Source of the DNA: Pseudodesulfovibrio sp. S3
Lineage (GTDB): Bacteria > Desulfobacterota > Desulfovibrionia > Desulfovibrionales > Desulfovibrionaceae
Length of the DNA stretch: 64,000 bases
Reading direction: 5' to 3'
Assembly: GCF_004025585.1 (NCBI RefSeq)
Contig: NZ_QTZO01000001.1
Coordinates: forward strand, 310,001 to 374,000
The notes under the pieces were generated by a model that was given only the letters and a program-made list of their open reading frames with translations, ran no database searches and was not told where the DNA came from. Within the stretch, counting starts at the first letter, position 1, and each line of letters begins with the position of its first letter. Positions 23,344-31,748 of the stretch are shown in pieces. The position numbers were made by a program, and so were the translations under genes.

Positions 23344-25611
23344 ATGGATAGAGAAAGAAGAATCCAGAGTATCAAGGACCGTTTGAATTATATTCAAGAC
23401 ATCTTCGGGAATCGGGAAGATGAGTCAATCCGCCTGCTTTCAGCCAAGTTCGGTGAATTGTTGGAGCGACATCAGAGCCTTCCGGCCGGCGTCAAAGCCG
23501 ACGAGCTTTCCCGGATAGCGGACCTGTTCGATTTCTCCGAGCGTAAGCTCGACACCACGCTTACCCCCATGGATCGGGTGCGCATAGTGCGTCATCCCCA
23601 GCGCGTGTGTCTCAAGGATATCCTGGAGAACGTCTACGATAATTACACCGAGATCGGTGGCCGGGGCGAGTACAACATCGACCCGAGTATGCTGATAGCA
23701 AGAGCAGTGTTTTCCCGACGCGTGGGCGGCAAGGTCATCAATCAGATGGTCATGGTCATCGGACAGGAAAAAGGACACGGGGAGGCTTTCCGCAACGGAG
23801 GGTCGGTTAAGCCCTGGGGCAATGCCAAGGCCCTGCATTACATGAAAGTGGCTGAGACCGAGAATATCCCGGTTCACGCCTTTGTGTTCACTCCGGGAGC
23901 CTATCCCGTGGAGGACTGGCCCGGTGCCGCTCAGCAGATTGCGAGGAATCTCTATGAGTTGGCTGCGCTTCGCGTGCCGGTCATTTCCGTTTTTTCCGAG
24001 GGCGGTTCAGGGGGAGCCGAGGCTATCGGTCTGGCGGATCGTCGAATCATGCTCTCTCATGGCTATTATTCCGTGATTTCTCCCGAGGGTGCAGCGGCCA
24101 TTGAAGCCGGTTTGCGGGGCGGAACCAGGGCCACGCCTGAGCTGATCGAAAAATGTGCCCGCCTGCTGTGCATCACGGCCGAAGACAATCTTCGCAACGG
24201 GTATGTGGATCGGGTGCTTCAGGAACCTCCGCTGGGCGCGCGACCCCATCATTATGATTTTTTCAATGAATTGCGGCGGGAATTGATCCAGGCCACCAAT
24301 GAAGCGGTGAGCGAGGTCAAGCCCATGAAGCTGTATCGGGCCATGGCCGTTCGTGCCAGCAAGACCGATGACGCCGAATCCATCTATATGCGGTGGAATC
24401 TATCCAAGTCCGGTCTCAACCGGTTGGTGGAGATGCGCCAGCGCAAGTTCCGGGCAATGAGCCGTCATGCCCGTCTGGATGGTACCGGCATAATCAGCCG
24501 GGCTGTAGCGGCCACCAAGGGAAGCATCTGGGCCACCCATTCATTTTTGCGTTACGATCTGCTGGGGCGGCAAAAAAAGCGGTTGAATGCCGTGTTTGAA
24601 GATCTCGGAGCCGAGGCCCATCTGGTGCGTCACAAGCTGCTTATGCCGATCAAGCGGGCCGTGGATAAGCTTCTGCCCGGCAACGGTGCCGGACAGATAA
24701 GAGGGGGCGAGGAAGTTCTGGACAAGTTGACCCGGCTTTCCTGTCCCGAGGACGGGGCGTGCCTGGGGGGCAGCGAATGGGCCTGGACCAGTCCACGCAG
24801 TCAGGAGGACCGGACCATAACCTGTCCCAATGTACGAACTCAACACTGCCCGGACCTATGGGTGCCGGATCTGTTCGGCGACTTTGCGGGAGTATGTCCC
24901 TCTTGCGGGCATCATTTCCCCATGGAATACCGCTGGTATTTGAAAAATGTCTTTGATTACTATGAATCCAAGGAATTCAACCAGCAGCTTGAATCCATCA
25001 ATCCCCTTGGCTATGAAAAATTCGATCTCAAGTTGGACAAGGCCAAGGAGCAGACTGGCCTGAAATCCGCTTGCATCACCTTTGAGACATCCATTGAAGA
25101 AGTGGACACGGTGGTGGCGGTTCTGTGCGCCCCGTTCAGGGGCGGCAGTGTCGGGGCTGCCGAGGGTGAAAAGTTCATACGGGCGGCGGAGCGGGCGACT
25201 CGCAAGCGTCAGCCGTTCATCGCATACGTTCACGGCACCGCAGGCATCCGCATTCAGGAGGGCGTCAACGGCGTTATCCAGATGCCGCGTTGCACCATTG
25301 CCGTGCGTCGGTATATTGATGCTGGCGGCCTCTACCTGGTGCTCTACGACACCAATTCCTATGCCGGTCCAGTGGCCAGTTTTCTTGGCTGTTCCCCTTA
25401 TCAATTCGCGGTGCAGTCCTCCAATATCGGGTTCGCAGGGCCGGGGGTCATCACCGAGACCACGGGGATCACTGTCGCACCGGATTATCACAGGGCGTAT
25501 CACGCGCTGTCCCGCGGTCATATCCATGGCATATGGGATCGACGGGAGGTCAAGAAGAACCTTCACCAATCTCTCTTGACCATGGGTGGGCGCAACCTTT
25601 ACTATCGTTAA
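23344..25611 (+). CDS. fused carboxyltransferase (AccA-like then AccD-like)
   Basis: A 755-residue protein that joins both halves of an acetyl-CoA carboxylase carboxyltransferase. The N-terminal half has AccA features (EKGHGEAFRNGGSVKP and FSEGGSGGAEAIGLADRR, then YYSVISPEGAAAI). The C-terminal half has AccD features: a cysteine-rich zinc-ribbon area (about 472-521, TCPN, HCPD, VCPSCGHHFPM) and FRGGSVGAAEGEKFIRA then RIQEGVNGVIQM. In most bacteria these are separate genes, and the order AccA-AccD is reversed relative to many fusions. It starts 2 bases after the biotin carboxylase-like gene and precedes the biotinyl-domain gene. Confidence 0.85.
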   Translation: MDRERRIQSIKDRLNYIQDIFGNREDESIRLLSAKFGELLERHQSLPAGVKADELSRIADLFDFSERKLDTTLTPMDRVRIVRHPQRVCLKDILENVYDNYTEIGGRGEYNIDPSMLIARAVFSRRVGGKVINQMVMVIGQEKGHGEAFRNGGSVKPWGNAKALHYMKVAETENIPVHAFVFTPGAYPVEDWPGAAQQIARNLYELAALRVPVISVFSEGGSGGAEAIGLADRRIMLSHGYYSVISPEGAAAIEAGLRGGTRATPELIEKCARLLCITAEDNLRNGYVDRVLQEPPLGARPHHYDFFNELRRELIQATNEAVSEVKPMKLYRAMAVRASKTDDAESIYMRWNLSKSGLNRLVEMRQRKFRAMSRHARLDGTGIISRAVAATKGSIWATHSFLRYDLLGRQKKRLNAVFEDLGAEAHLVRHKLLMPIKRAVDKLLPGNGAGQIRGGEEVLDKLTRLSCPEDGACLGGSEWAWTSPRSQEDRTITCPNVRTQHCPDLWVPDLFGDFAGVCPSCGHHFPMEYRWYLKNVFDYYESKEFNQQLESINPLGYEKFDLKLDKAKEQTGLKSACITFETSIEEVDTVVAVLCAPFRGGSVGAAEGEKFIRAAERATRKRQPFIAYVHGTAGIRIQEGVNGVIQMPRCTIAVRRYIDAGGLYLVLYDTNSYAGPVASFLGCSPYQFAVQSSNIGFAGPGVITETTGITVAPDYHRAYHALSRGHIHGIWDRREVKKNLHQSLLTMGGRNLYYR

Positions 25612-25635
25612 CTAATGCGATACATCCAGCGCGTC

Positions 25636-25652
25636 CCGTGTTTTAAACACGG
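25636..25652. promoter_or_regulatory. perfect palindrome CCGTGTTT-T-AAACACGG
   Basis: Two 8-base arms around one base, followed by ATAAAAAAG, in the 70-base gap before the biotinyl-domain gene. It may be an operator or a short intercistronic hairpin; without a T tract on the plus strand it is not a good terminator. Confidence 0.35.
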
Positions 25653-25681
25653 ATAAAAAAGATGATAATAGAGGAAATTTA

Positions 25682-26332
25682 GTGCTTAATATTAAAGGTT
25701 TGCTTGATAAGGTCAAGGCGTCTCCCTATCGCGAGATCGTGGTCGAGGCTCCCCATACCGGTGTAGTCGAATTTGCCGAGTTGAAGCAGGGCGACAAGGT
25801 GCGCGGCCCTGGTGGGGATTTCAAGGAAAAGCCCGGCACCCTGTTGGTCAATCTCACCCGCGAGAAGAACAGGAAGCCCATCGTCGCCCCTGAAAAGGGT
25901 GTGATCGAGGCCCTGCATCTGCAGCACGAAGGCCGTTTTGTGGAAGCGGGTGAACCCTTGGTGACCATCAAGCATTACATGACCCGCAAGGAAGTCATTG
26001 AGTTGATCCTTCGGGAGGCCTTGTTCCTGTTCCGGGCTCCTGAGCGGGCAAAATATTATTTTGTCCCTGAAGTGGATCAGAAACTCAAGGTCTCGGGCAA
26101 ACGTTCGGTCAAGGTCCATGATGGCATGGAATTCCTGATCGTATCCCGCATGAAAAGGGAGACCCCCCTGGTCTACTCCGGGCCTGAGGGCATCATCTAT
26201 TCCGTGTATTTCGGTCGCGGTGACAATGTCGACGAGGGACAACCTCTCATCGGCGTCTGTCCCGAAGACCAGCTTACCGTCATTCAGGATGTGGTCGCCC
26301 GTATCCAGAGCGAGTGGGAAGAAGAGGCGTAA
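25682..26332 (+). CDS. biotin/lipoyl-attachment-domain protein with non-canonical acceptor motif
   Basis: A 216-residue protein whose first 100 residues follow the biotinyl-domain pattern (GVVEFAELKQGDKV, then VAPEKGVIEALHLQHEGRFV and AGEPLVTI). Aligning by eye on the conserved AP-x-x-G segment puts K62 at the biotinyl-lysine position, but the surrounding sequence is REKNRK rather than AMKM. The C-terminal half (about 105-216) contains another region ending in VYFGRGDNVDEGQPLIGVCP. It follows the carboxyltransferase gene and would be the carrier subunit. Start is GTG 25682 with GAGGAAATTT upstream. Whether it is biotinylated is open. Confidence 0.78.
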   Translation: MLNIKGLLDKVKASPYREIVVEAPHTGVVEFAELKQGDKVRGPGGDFKEKPGTLLVNLTREKNRKPIVAPEKGVIEALHLQHEGRFVEAGEPLVTIKHYMTRKEVIELILREALFLFRAPERAKYYFVPEVDQKLKVSGKRSVKVHDGMEFLIVSRMKRETPLVYSGPEGIIYSVYFGRGDNVDEGQPLIGVCPEDQLTVIQDVVARIQSEWEEEA

Positions 26333-26359
26333 CCGACTTCAAGACCAAAGGGGAATCAC

Positions 26360-26701
26360 ATGGGCAGACTGCTGCAAGTTCGGGTTTCTGCGTGGACATT
26401 CAGTGAGGATGAGGTCGAAAAGAAGTGGCCTTCCCTGTGGAATCTGGTCTGGGAGGACAGCAGTGTCATCCCCAAGAAAGGCGTGCTCGAACTGGCCGCA
26501 GCGGTGTTTGATGCTGTCCGGGCGGGGCTTATTCCCGATGATCAGGCCAAGGCATTGAAGGAACAGGCCGACAAGGTCGATGATCTGCGCCTGGCCGTTG
26601 AAAAGGCCCTTGCCGACTGGAAGCCTGCCGAGGCGGACAAGCTAATCTACGCATTGGAAGACACCCTTGATGTGTTGGAAGACATTGCAGAGAAATTTTG
26701 A
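26360..26701 (+). CDS. hypothetical protein
   Basis: A 113-residue soluble protein that I do not recognise. It is helix-prone with many Trp in the first third (AWTFSEDEVEKKWPSLWNLVW) and a charged second half with heptad-like Leu/Ala spacing (about 60-113). No signal peptide or membrane segment. AAGGGGAATC precedes the start. It lies 27 bases after the biotinyl-domain gene and 43 before ssb, so it may belong to the carboxylase operon. Confidence 0.7.
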   Translation: MGRLLQVRVSAWTFSEDEVEKKWPSLWNLVWEDSSVIPKKGVLELAAAVFDAVRAGLIPDDQAKALKEQADKVDDLRLAVEKALADWKPAEADKLIYALEDTLDVLEDIAEKF

Positions 26702-26744
26702 TACTGATTTTTCATACGAAATATAGAAGGCAAGGAGTTTTGAA

Positions 26745-27290
26745 ATGGCTGGCAGCATGAATAAAGTGATTCTCATCGGCAGGTTGGGGCGTGATCCCGA
26801 GATGTCCTATACCCCAAACGGCCAGGCCCGTTGCAAGTTTTCCATCGCGACGGATGAGGGATATCGCGACAGGCAGACCGGTCAGAAGGTCGAGAAGACT
26901 GAGTGGCACAATATCGTTGCCTGGCGTCAGACAGCGGAATTTTGCGGCAACTATTTGGCCAAGGGACGTCTGGTTATGGTCGAGGGCAAATTGCAGACCC
27001 GCAAGTGGCAGGACCAAAGCACCGGGCAGGACCGCTATATGACCGAAATCGTGGCTGACAACGTCCAGGGACTGGATCGTTCTCCGGACGGCCCGCAGGC
27101 CGGTCAGCAGCAGGGCGGCTACCAGCAGCAGGGCGGCGGGTATCAGCAGAACAATGCTCCGCAGCAAGGTCGTCCCCAGGGCGGTTACCAGCAGCCGCAG
27201 GGACAACCCCAGCCGCCGCAACAGGAAGACGAGGATCTCGGTCCCGCTTTCCCGTCCGAGGCGAGCGGCATGGATGACGTGCCTTTCTAG
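26745..27290 (+). CDS. ssb: single-stranded DNA-binding protein
   Basis: A 181-residue SSB. The N-terminal OB fold is typical ([44 protein letters not shown]). The linker is long and Gln/Gly-rich with repeated GGYQQ units (about 118-155), and the conserved acidic tip ends in DDVPF, which recruits partner proteins. AAGGAG precedes the start. It protects single-stranded DNA in replication and repair. Confidence 0.95.
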   Translation: MAGSMNKVILIGRLGRDPEMSYTPNGQARCKFSIATDEGYRDRQTGQKVEKTEWHNIVAWRQTAEFCGNYLAKGRLVMVEGKLQTRKWQDQSTGQDRYMTEIVADNVQGLDRSPDGPQAGQQQGGYQQQGGGYQQNNAPQQGRPQGGYQQPQGQPQPPQQEDEDLGPAFPSEASGMDDVPF

Positions 27291-27310
27291 GGCAGAATGA
27301 ATTTGGTGTG

Positions 27311-27346
27311 AAAAAGGGCGAGTCCACAACGGATTCGCCCTTTTTT
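27311..27346. terminator. bidirectional terminator after ssb
   Basis: AAGGGCGAGTCC and GGATTCGCCCTT pair (one G-U) around ACAAC, with TTTTTT on the plus side and a TTTTTC tract on the minus side. It ends directly at the stop codon of the convergent membrane protein gene. Confidence 0.88.
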
Positions 27347-27347
27347 G

Positions 27348-28232
27348 TTACGCTTTTTTGCGCGTGTATTTCGAATTGCTGGAATAGAAGGTGTTGTAAA
27401 CCAAGGTAAGGATACAGGCGAAGAGTGCCGAGCCGATGCCGATGAGCACGTTGTAGTAAGGCGGAGCGGTCAGGGCCAGCCGGATGAGCAGGGTGGCCAG
27501 GGCGAACCCGGAGTTGCGGAAAATCGCCCGGAATTCCGGCAGGAACCGTTGGGCGATGAGCACCAGCAGGATGTCGCTGAATATCAGGACCGTGTAGAAA
27601 CTCTGGAAGAAATGGAAGGGCTGTCCGCCCTGAAGGAAGATCAGGCTGTTTTTCAACCCCATGCCGATGAATATGCCGAGCATGACCAGGGCCACGACTT
27701 TTTTGGCCGCCACGAATTTGAAGAGGGTCGGGCCGCCCTTGAGGGTTTCGTCCAGTTTCTGCCGGAGCAGGGTGTAGACACCAAGCAGGGCAAAGATGAT
27801 CACTGCGCCGCCGCCGTCGGCTATGATGATCCAGAGTTCCTGTTCATGGCCGCTGACGCTGATCGGTTCCGGGAAGTCGGCCAATGCCTTGAAAGCACTC
27901 CTGAGTAAGATCAGGGCCAGGATTTCAAACTGTTTGCCCACGGCCTTGGAAATGGAGCAGGGCAGGGTGAAGATCAGGCTGACGACCTCTAAAACCAGGA
28001 CCAGCGTAAAGGCCAGGTTAATGGCCATGTAGTGACTGGTGGGTATCAAGTCTCCCACCGGGCCTGCGATCCAGCCTTGGCGTTTTATTTCAATCGCTCC
28101 GAGGGTCAGGGCGAAAACGACCACCAGGAAGCCAGCCACCGTCCGCTGTGTGGAATCTTTTTCCCAAAAAAAATGCAGCGGATCAAAGGCAAAGGTCGCC
28201 CAGTCATAAAGTGTGTTCATGGGATGTTTCAT
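27348..28232 (-). CDS. multi-spanning membrane protein, function unknown
   Basis: A 294-residue integral membrane protein with about eight hydrophobic helices and few conserved motifs that I can name. The start at 28232 has AGAGG close upstream; an alternative ATG at 28220 and an upstream frame to 28262 exist. The C terminus is basic (KYTRKKA). It is convergent with ssb and downstream of the SNF2 helicase gene (gap about 108 bases). No function is proposed. Confidence 0.7.
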   Translation of the reverse strand: MKHPMNTLYDWATFAFDPLHFFWEKDSTQRTVAGFLVVVFALTLGAIEIKRQGWIAGPVGDLIPTSHYMAINLAFTLVLVLEVVSLIFTLPCSISKAVGKQFEILALILLRSAFKALADFPEPISVSGHEQELWIIIADGGGAVIIFALLGVYTLLRQKLDETLKGGPTLFKFVAAKKVVALVMLGIFIGMGLKNSLIFLQGGQPFHFFQSFYTVLIFSDILLVLIAQRFLPEFRAIFRNSGFALATLLIRLALTAPPYYNVLIGIGSALFACILTLVYNTFYSSNSKYTRKKA

Positions 28233-28340
28233 GGAGCCTCTGCATCTAGAGTGATCAGTCAAATCTTCATGGGACAGTCAAGACGATCTATCAGGAGTAC
28301 GTATATGAGTAAATAGGAATGTTTACTATATTCTCGACCG

Positions 28341-31300
28341 CTATATATCGAACAGCATTTCCAGATCGTCGCGAGTCAGGCTCTTGAGTGCGGATTGTCC
28401 GGGTATGATCGCTTCGGCAACGCCCTTCTTCTGCTCCTGGAGCTTGAGGATGCGTTCTTCGACAGTGTTCTGGCAGATCATCTTGTAAGCGAAGACCTGA
28501 CGTTTCTGTCCGATGCGGTGGGTACGGTCAGTGGCCTGGTTTTCCACGGCCGGGTTCCACCACGGGTCGTAGTGGATGACGTAGTCCGCGCTGGTCAGGT
28601 TCAGGCCGGTGCCGCCCGCCTTGAGGGAGATCAGGAAGATGGGAATGTCCGGGCTGTCGTTGAAGCGGTCCACCTGTTCAAAGCGGTCCTTGGAGGAGCC
28701 GTCCAGATAGGTGAAAGGAATCTCGCGTATCTGCAACCAGTTGCGGATGACGTGGAGCATCTGGACGAACTGGGAGAAGACGAGCACCTTGTGGCCGCCC
28801 TCGATGATGTCCGTCACCAGATCCTTGAATGCGTCGAATTTTCCGGACGGCAGGTTGGTGCTGAAGCCGGGCATATCCAGTTTGAGCAGACGCGGATGGC
28901 AGCAGATCTGCCTGAGTTTGAGCAGGGCGTCCAGAATGGACATCTGGCTCTTGGCCATGCCTTTCTCGTCCACGTCCCTGAGAACCTGATCCTTGAGCTT
29001 CTTGGCCAGGGCCGTGTACAGCTCGCGCTGTTCATCCACCAGTTCGCAATAGTGGGTGGTTTCGATCTTGGGCGGCAGATCCTTGGCTACTTCAGCCTTG
29101 GTGCGGCGCAGAATGAAAGGTTTTACGCGGGTGCGCAGATAGTCCAGGGTTTCTTCGTCGCCATCCTTGATGGGTTTGACGATGCCGCGCTGGAAGGAAT
29201 GCTGGGATCCAAGGAAGCCGGGCATGAGAAATTCAAACAGGGACCACAACTCGAACAGGTTGTTCTCGATGGGCGTACCCGACAGACAGAGGCGCAGCCC
29301 TGCATCGAGTTTGCGTACGGAGCGAGCCGTAATCGTGTTGGGGTTCTTGATGTTTTGTGCTTCGTCCAGGATGACGGTGGCGTAATCGAATTTGAGCAGT
29401 TCATCCAGATCCCGCCGCAGCAGGGCGTAGGTGGTGATGACCAGGTGGGAGCCTTTGATGTGCTGGAACAGCCCTTCGCGCTTGGCTCCGTAAATGGTCA
29501 GCCGTTTCAAGGTCGGGACGAATTTCTGCGCTTCGCGTTCCCAGTTGGGCAATACCGATGTGGGCACGATGATCAGGTTCGGGCCGTCGATACCTCTATC
29601 CACCAGGGACTGGATGTAGGACAGCGTTTGGATGGTCTTGCCCAGTCCCATTTCATCGGCCAGAATGCCGCCGAAACCATATTCGCGAAGGAAATTGAGG
29701 TAGCTCAGCCCCTGAACCTGGTAGGGCCGCAGGGTGGCCTGCAAGGCCTTGGGCTGCTCAATGATCTTGATCTGATCGAAGTTGTTGATCTTTTCCTTGA
29801 GTTTGACAAAAAACTCATCGGTCTGGGCCTGCGGCAGATCTTCAAGGATTTTTTCGAGCACCGGGGCCTCGAACTGGTTGAACTGCTGCTTGGGGGGCTT
29901 TTCCGGGTCAAACCCGAGGGCCTTGAGCTTGTGGCCCAGCTTGTTGAGCCAGGATTCAGGCAGACTGGTGTAGGAACCGTCCTTGAGTTGGACATACCTT
30001 TTGCCCTTGGTCCACGCTTCCCATATGAGTTCGATGGGGACGCGTTGGTCGTCGTATTCCACGGACAGTTCGAGGTTGAACCACTTTTCCTCTTCGTCGG
30101 TCTCCACTTCGGCCACCACAATGGGCTGCGTGGTGCGCACCTTGTAGCGGGTCAGGTTCTGCTCGCCGAAGACGCGATAGGCTTCCACGAGTTGCGGGTA
30201 GTAATCGAGTAGAAAATTGATGGCCTCTTCCTGCTCCATGAACCAGATGTGATTGTTTCTGGCCTGGAAATTCATGTCCTGCAACTCGGCGAACAATTGC
30301 GCTTCTTCGTCCTGGGCGCGGCGGATGAGATAGGACTTGCCGCCGTCGTGATAACTGCCCGTCTGCAGGTCCGGGTTCGGGCCGGGCATGATGAATTCGC
30401 CGTGCTCATTGGTGTAGATGTTCTGGATCTTGAGCACCAGCAGGCTGCCTTCTTCGTCCAGGTAGAGCTTGGGATCGTACTCGGCATCCTGGAAGATGGG
30501 GCCGACTCGCTCCAGGAAATCCTCTTGTCCGTAGAGGTCGGATACGGGAATCTGGGTCCAGACGCGGTCCAGGAACTCGGAAACGTCGGCATGCGGTACA
30601 ATGGGCTTTTTCTCGACCATGCCCTGGACGAGCTTGGGGTCGAGTCCGGTCTGCACGGGGTAGAACGAGTTTTTGTAGTAGACCCACAGCGGCAGCCTTC
30701 CGTAGAAATAAATCTCTTCCTCATCTGTGATGGGGAAGGGCATTTTGTCCTCTCGGGCCAGCAGGATGTCGAAGGCCAGACCGTCCTCGCTCAAGGAGGG
30801 TGAGAGCTTCAGTTGCATGGTCTTGGACTCGATGGATACGGGCTGATCTGTTTCGCGCAGGTACAGGTAGTACTCGCCCTTGATCGCCCTGAAAAACCAG
30901 GAGTGGAGACCGGCCGGGATTTCAACCTTGTGGCCCCAGTAGTCGAGAAAATGGCCGATCTGTTCGGCTACGCCCGGCAGGGCCGGGGAGGTGTCTGACC
31001 AGTCCGGATTCTCGACGATCTGGGCCAGTGTGATTTCATTCTGGACCTGGGAGATACCGGATTTGTTCTGGCGGGCTCGGAAGAAGGCTACCTGGAGCCG
31101 GCCGAGTTCGGGATAAATTCTGTATATGATATAGTGGCGTCCCGATTCCGGCTCCAGTTCGGTGGCGAAGAAGGGGCGAAAGGTTTGCCGCCAATCCGTG
31201 CGCGGAATGGGCATTTCACCGCCGGATTCGGTGTCCAGCGACTTCAGGAGTTTGACCGCCGTGGCGGCCACATGCCGACAGACCCCGGAGAAGGAGTCCG

Positions 31301-31550
31301 GGCAGTTGCAGTAGTAATTAATGGTTTTTTCGGTCAGGTTCAGGCCGATTTCCGAAGTATAGTTCTGGAATTCATCGCCATGCACCTGTCCGTCGATGTC
31401 CCAATACTGATCTCGTTTTTTGAGGTCCAGTTTGGTCACACCTTTATCGGCAACAATTCCATGCGCGCTTTCCAGGATATAATCCGGGATGCTGTCGCCG
31501 ATGAATTTTTGCAGTATGGATTTGACTATCTGTTCTTCGCCGTTGCTCAT
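28341..31550 (-). CDS. SWIM zinc finger, SNF2-family helicase
   Basis: A 1,069-residue DEAD/DEAH-type ATPase of the bacterial SNF2 family. An N-terminal SWIM finger is visible: C81-x-C83-x7-C91-x-H93. After a long central region (roughly 100-600) come the helicase motifs: DEMGLGKT (Walker A, about 634-641), DEAQ (about 728), LSGTPIENNLFELWS, VFSQFVQML, DGSS and DRTHRIGQKRQVFAYKM (motif VI). These proteins move along double-stranded nucleic acid; the cellular role is not established, and some relatives occur in defence loci. No defence partner gene is adjacent. Confidence 0.92.
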   Translation of the reverse strand: MSNGEEQIVKSILQKFIGDSIPDYILESAHGIVADKGVTKLDLKKRDQYWDIDGQVHGDEFQNYTSEIGLNLTEKTINYYCNCPDSFSGVCRHVAATAVKLLKSLDTESGGEMPIPRTDWRQTFRPFFATELEPESGRHYIIYRIYPELGRLQVAFFRARQNKSGISQVQNEITLAQIVENPDWSDTSPALPGVAEQIGHFLDYWGHKVEIPAGLHSWFFRAIKGEYYLYLRETDQPVSIESKTMQLKLSPSLSEDGLAFDILLAREDKMPFPITDEEEIYFYGRLPLWVYYKNSFYPVQTGLDPKLVQGMVEKKPIVPHADVSEFLDRVWTQIPVSDLYGQEDFLERVGPIFQDAEYDPKLYLDEEGSLLVLKIQNIYTNEHGEFIMPGPNPDLQTGSYHDGGKSYLIRRAQDEEAQLFAELQDMNFQARNNHIWFMEQEEAINFLLDYYPQLVEAYRVFGEQNLTRYKVRTTQPIVVAEVETDEEEKWFNLELSVEYDDQRVPIELIWEAWTKGKRYVQLKDGSYTSLPESWLNKLGHKLKALGFDPEKPPKQQFNQFEAPVLEKILEDLPQAQTDEFFVKLKEKINNFDQIKIIEQPKALQATLRPYQVQGLSYLNFLREYGFGGILADEMGLGKTIQTLSYIQSLVDRGIDGPNLIIVPTSVLPNWEREAQKFVPTLKRLTIYGAKREGLFQHIKGSHLVITTYALLRRDLDELLKFDYATVILDEAQNIKNPNTITARSVRKLDAGLRLCLSGTPIENNLFELWSLFEFLMPGFLGSQHSFQRGIVKPIKDGDEETLDYLRTRVKPFILRRTKAEVAKDLPPKIETTHYCELVDEQRELYTALAKKLKDQVLRDVDEKGMAKSQMSILDALLKLRQICCHPRLLKLDMPGFSTNLPSGKFDAFKDLVTDIIEGGHKVLVFSQFVQMLHVIRNWLQIREIPFTYLDGSSKDRFEQVDRFNDSPDIPIFLISLKAGGTGLNLTSADYVIHYDPWWNPAVENQATDRTHRIGQKRQVFAYKMICQNTVEERILKLQEQKKGVAEAIIPGQSALKSLTRDDLEMLFDI

Positions 31551-31748
31551 TCAGGGGACTCTTCCGTTCACTTGTCGATGAAATAGAACAGAACTTCTTA
31601 CATATATATGGGACAATGGGCAAGTCGCATTTGTTTCCCTTATGTCGGTATGGATGCTTGGCTTTTCATATCCGTTGGTCCATACTGAACCCAGCATGCA
31701 ATGCTCCTTTAAATATATGGTCCAACCAACTTACTTTTGCAAGAGAAA

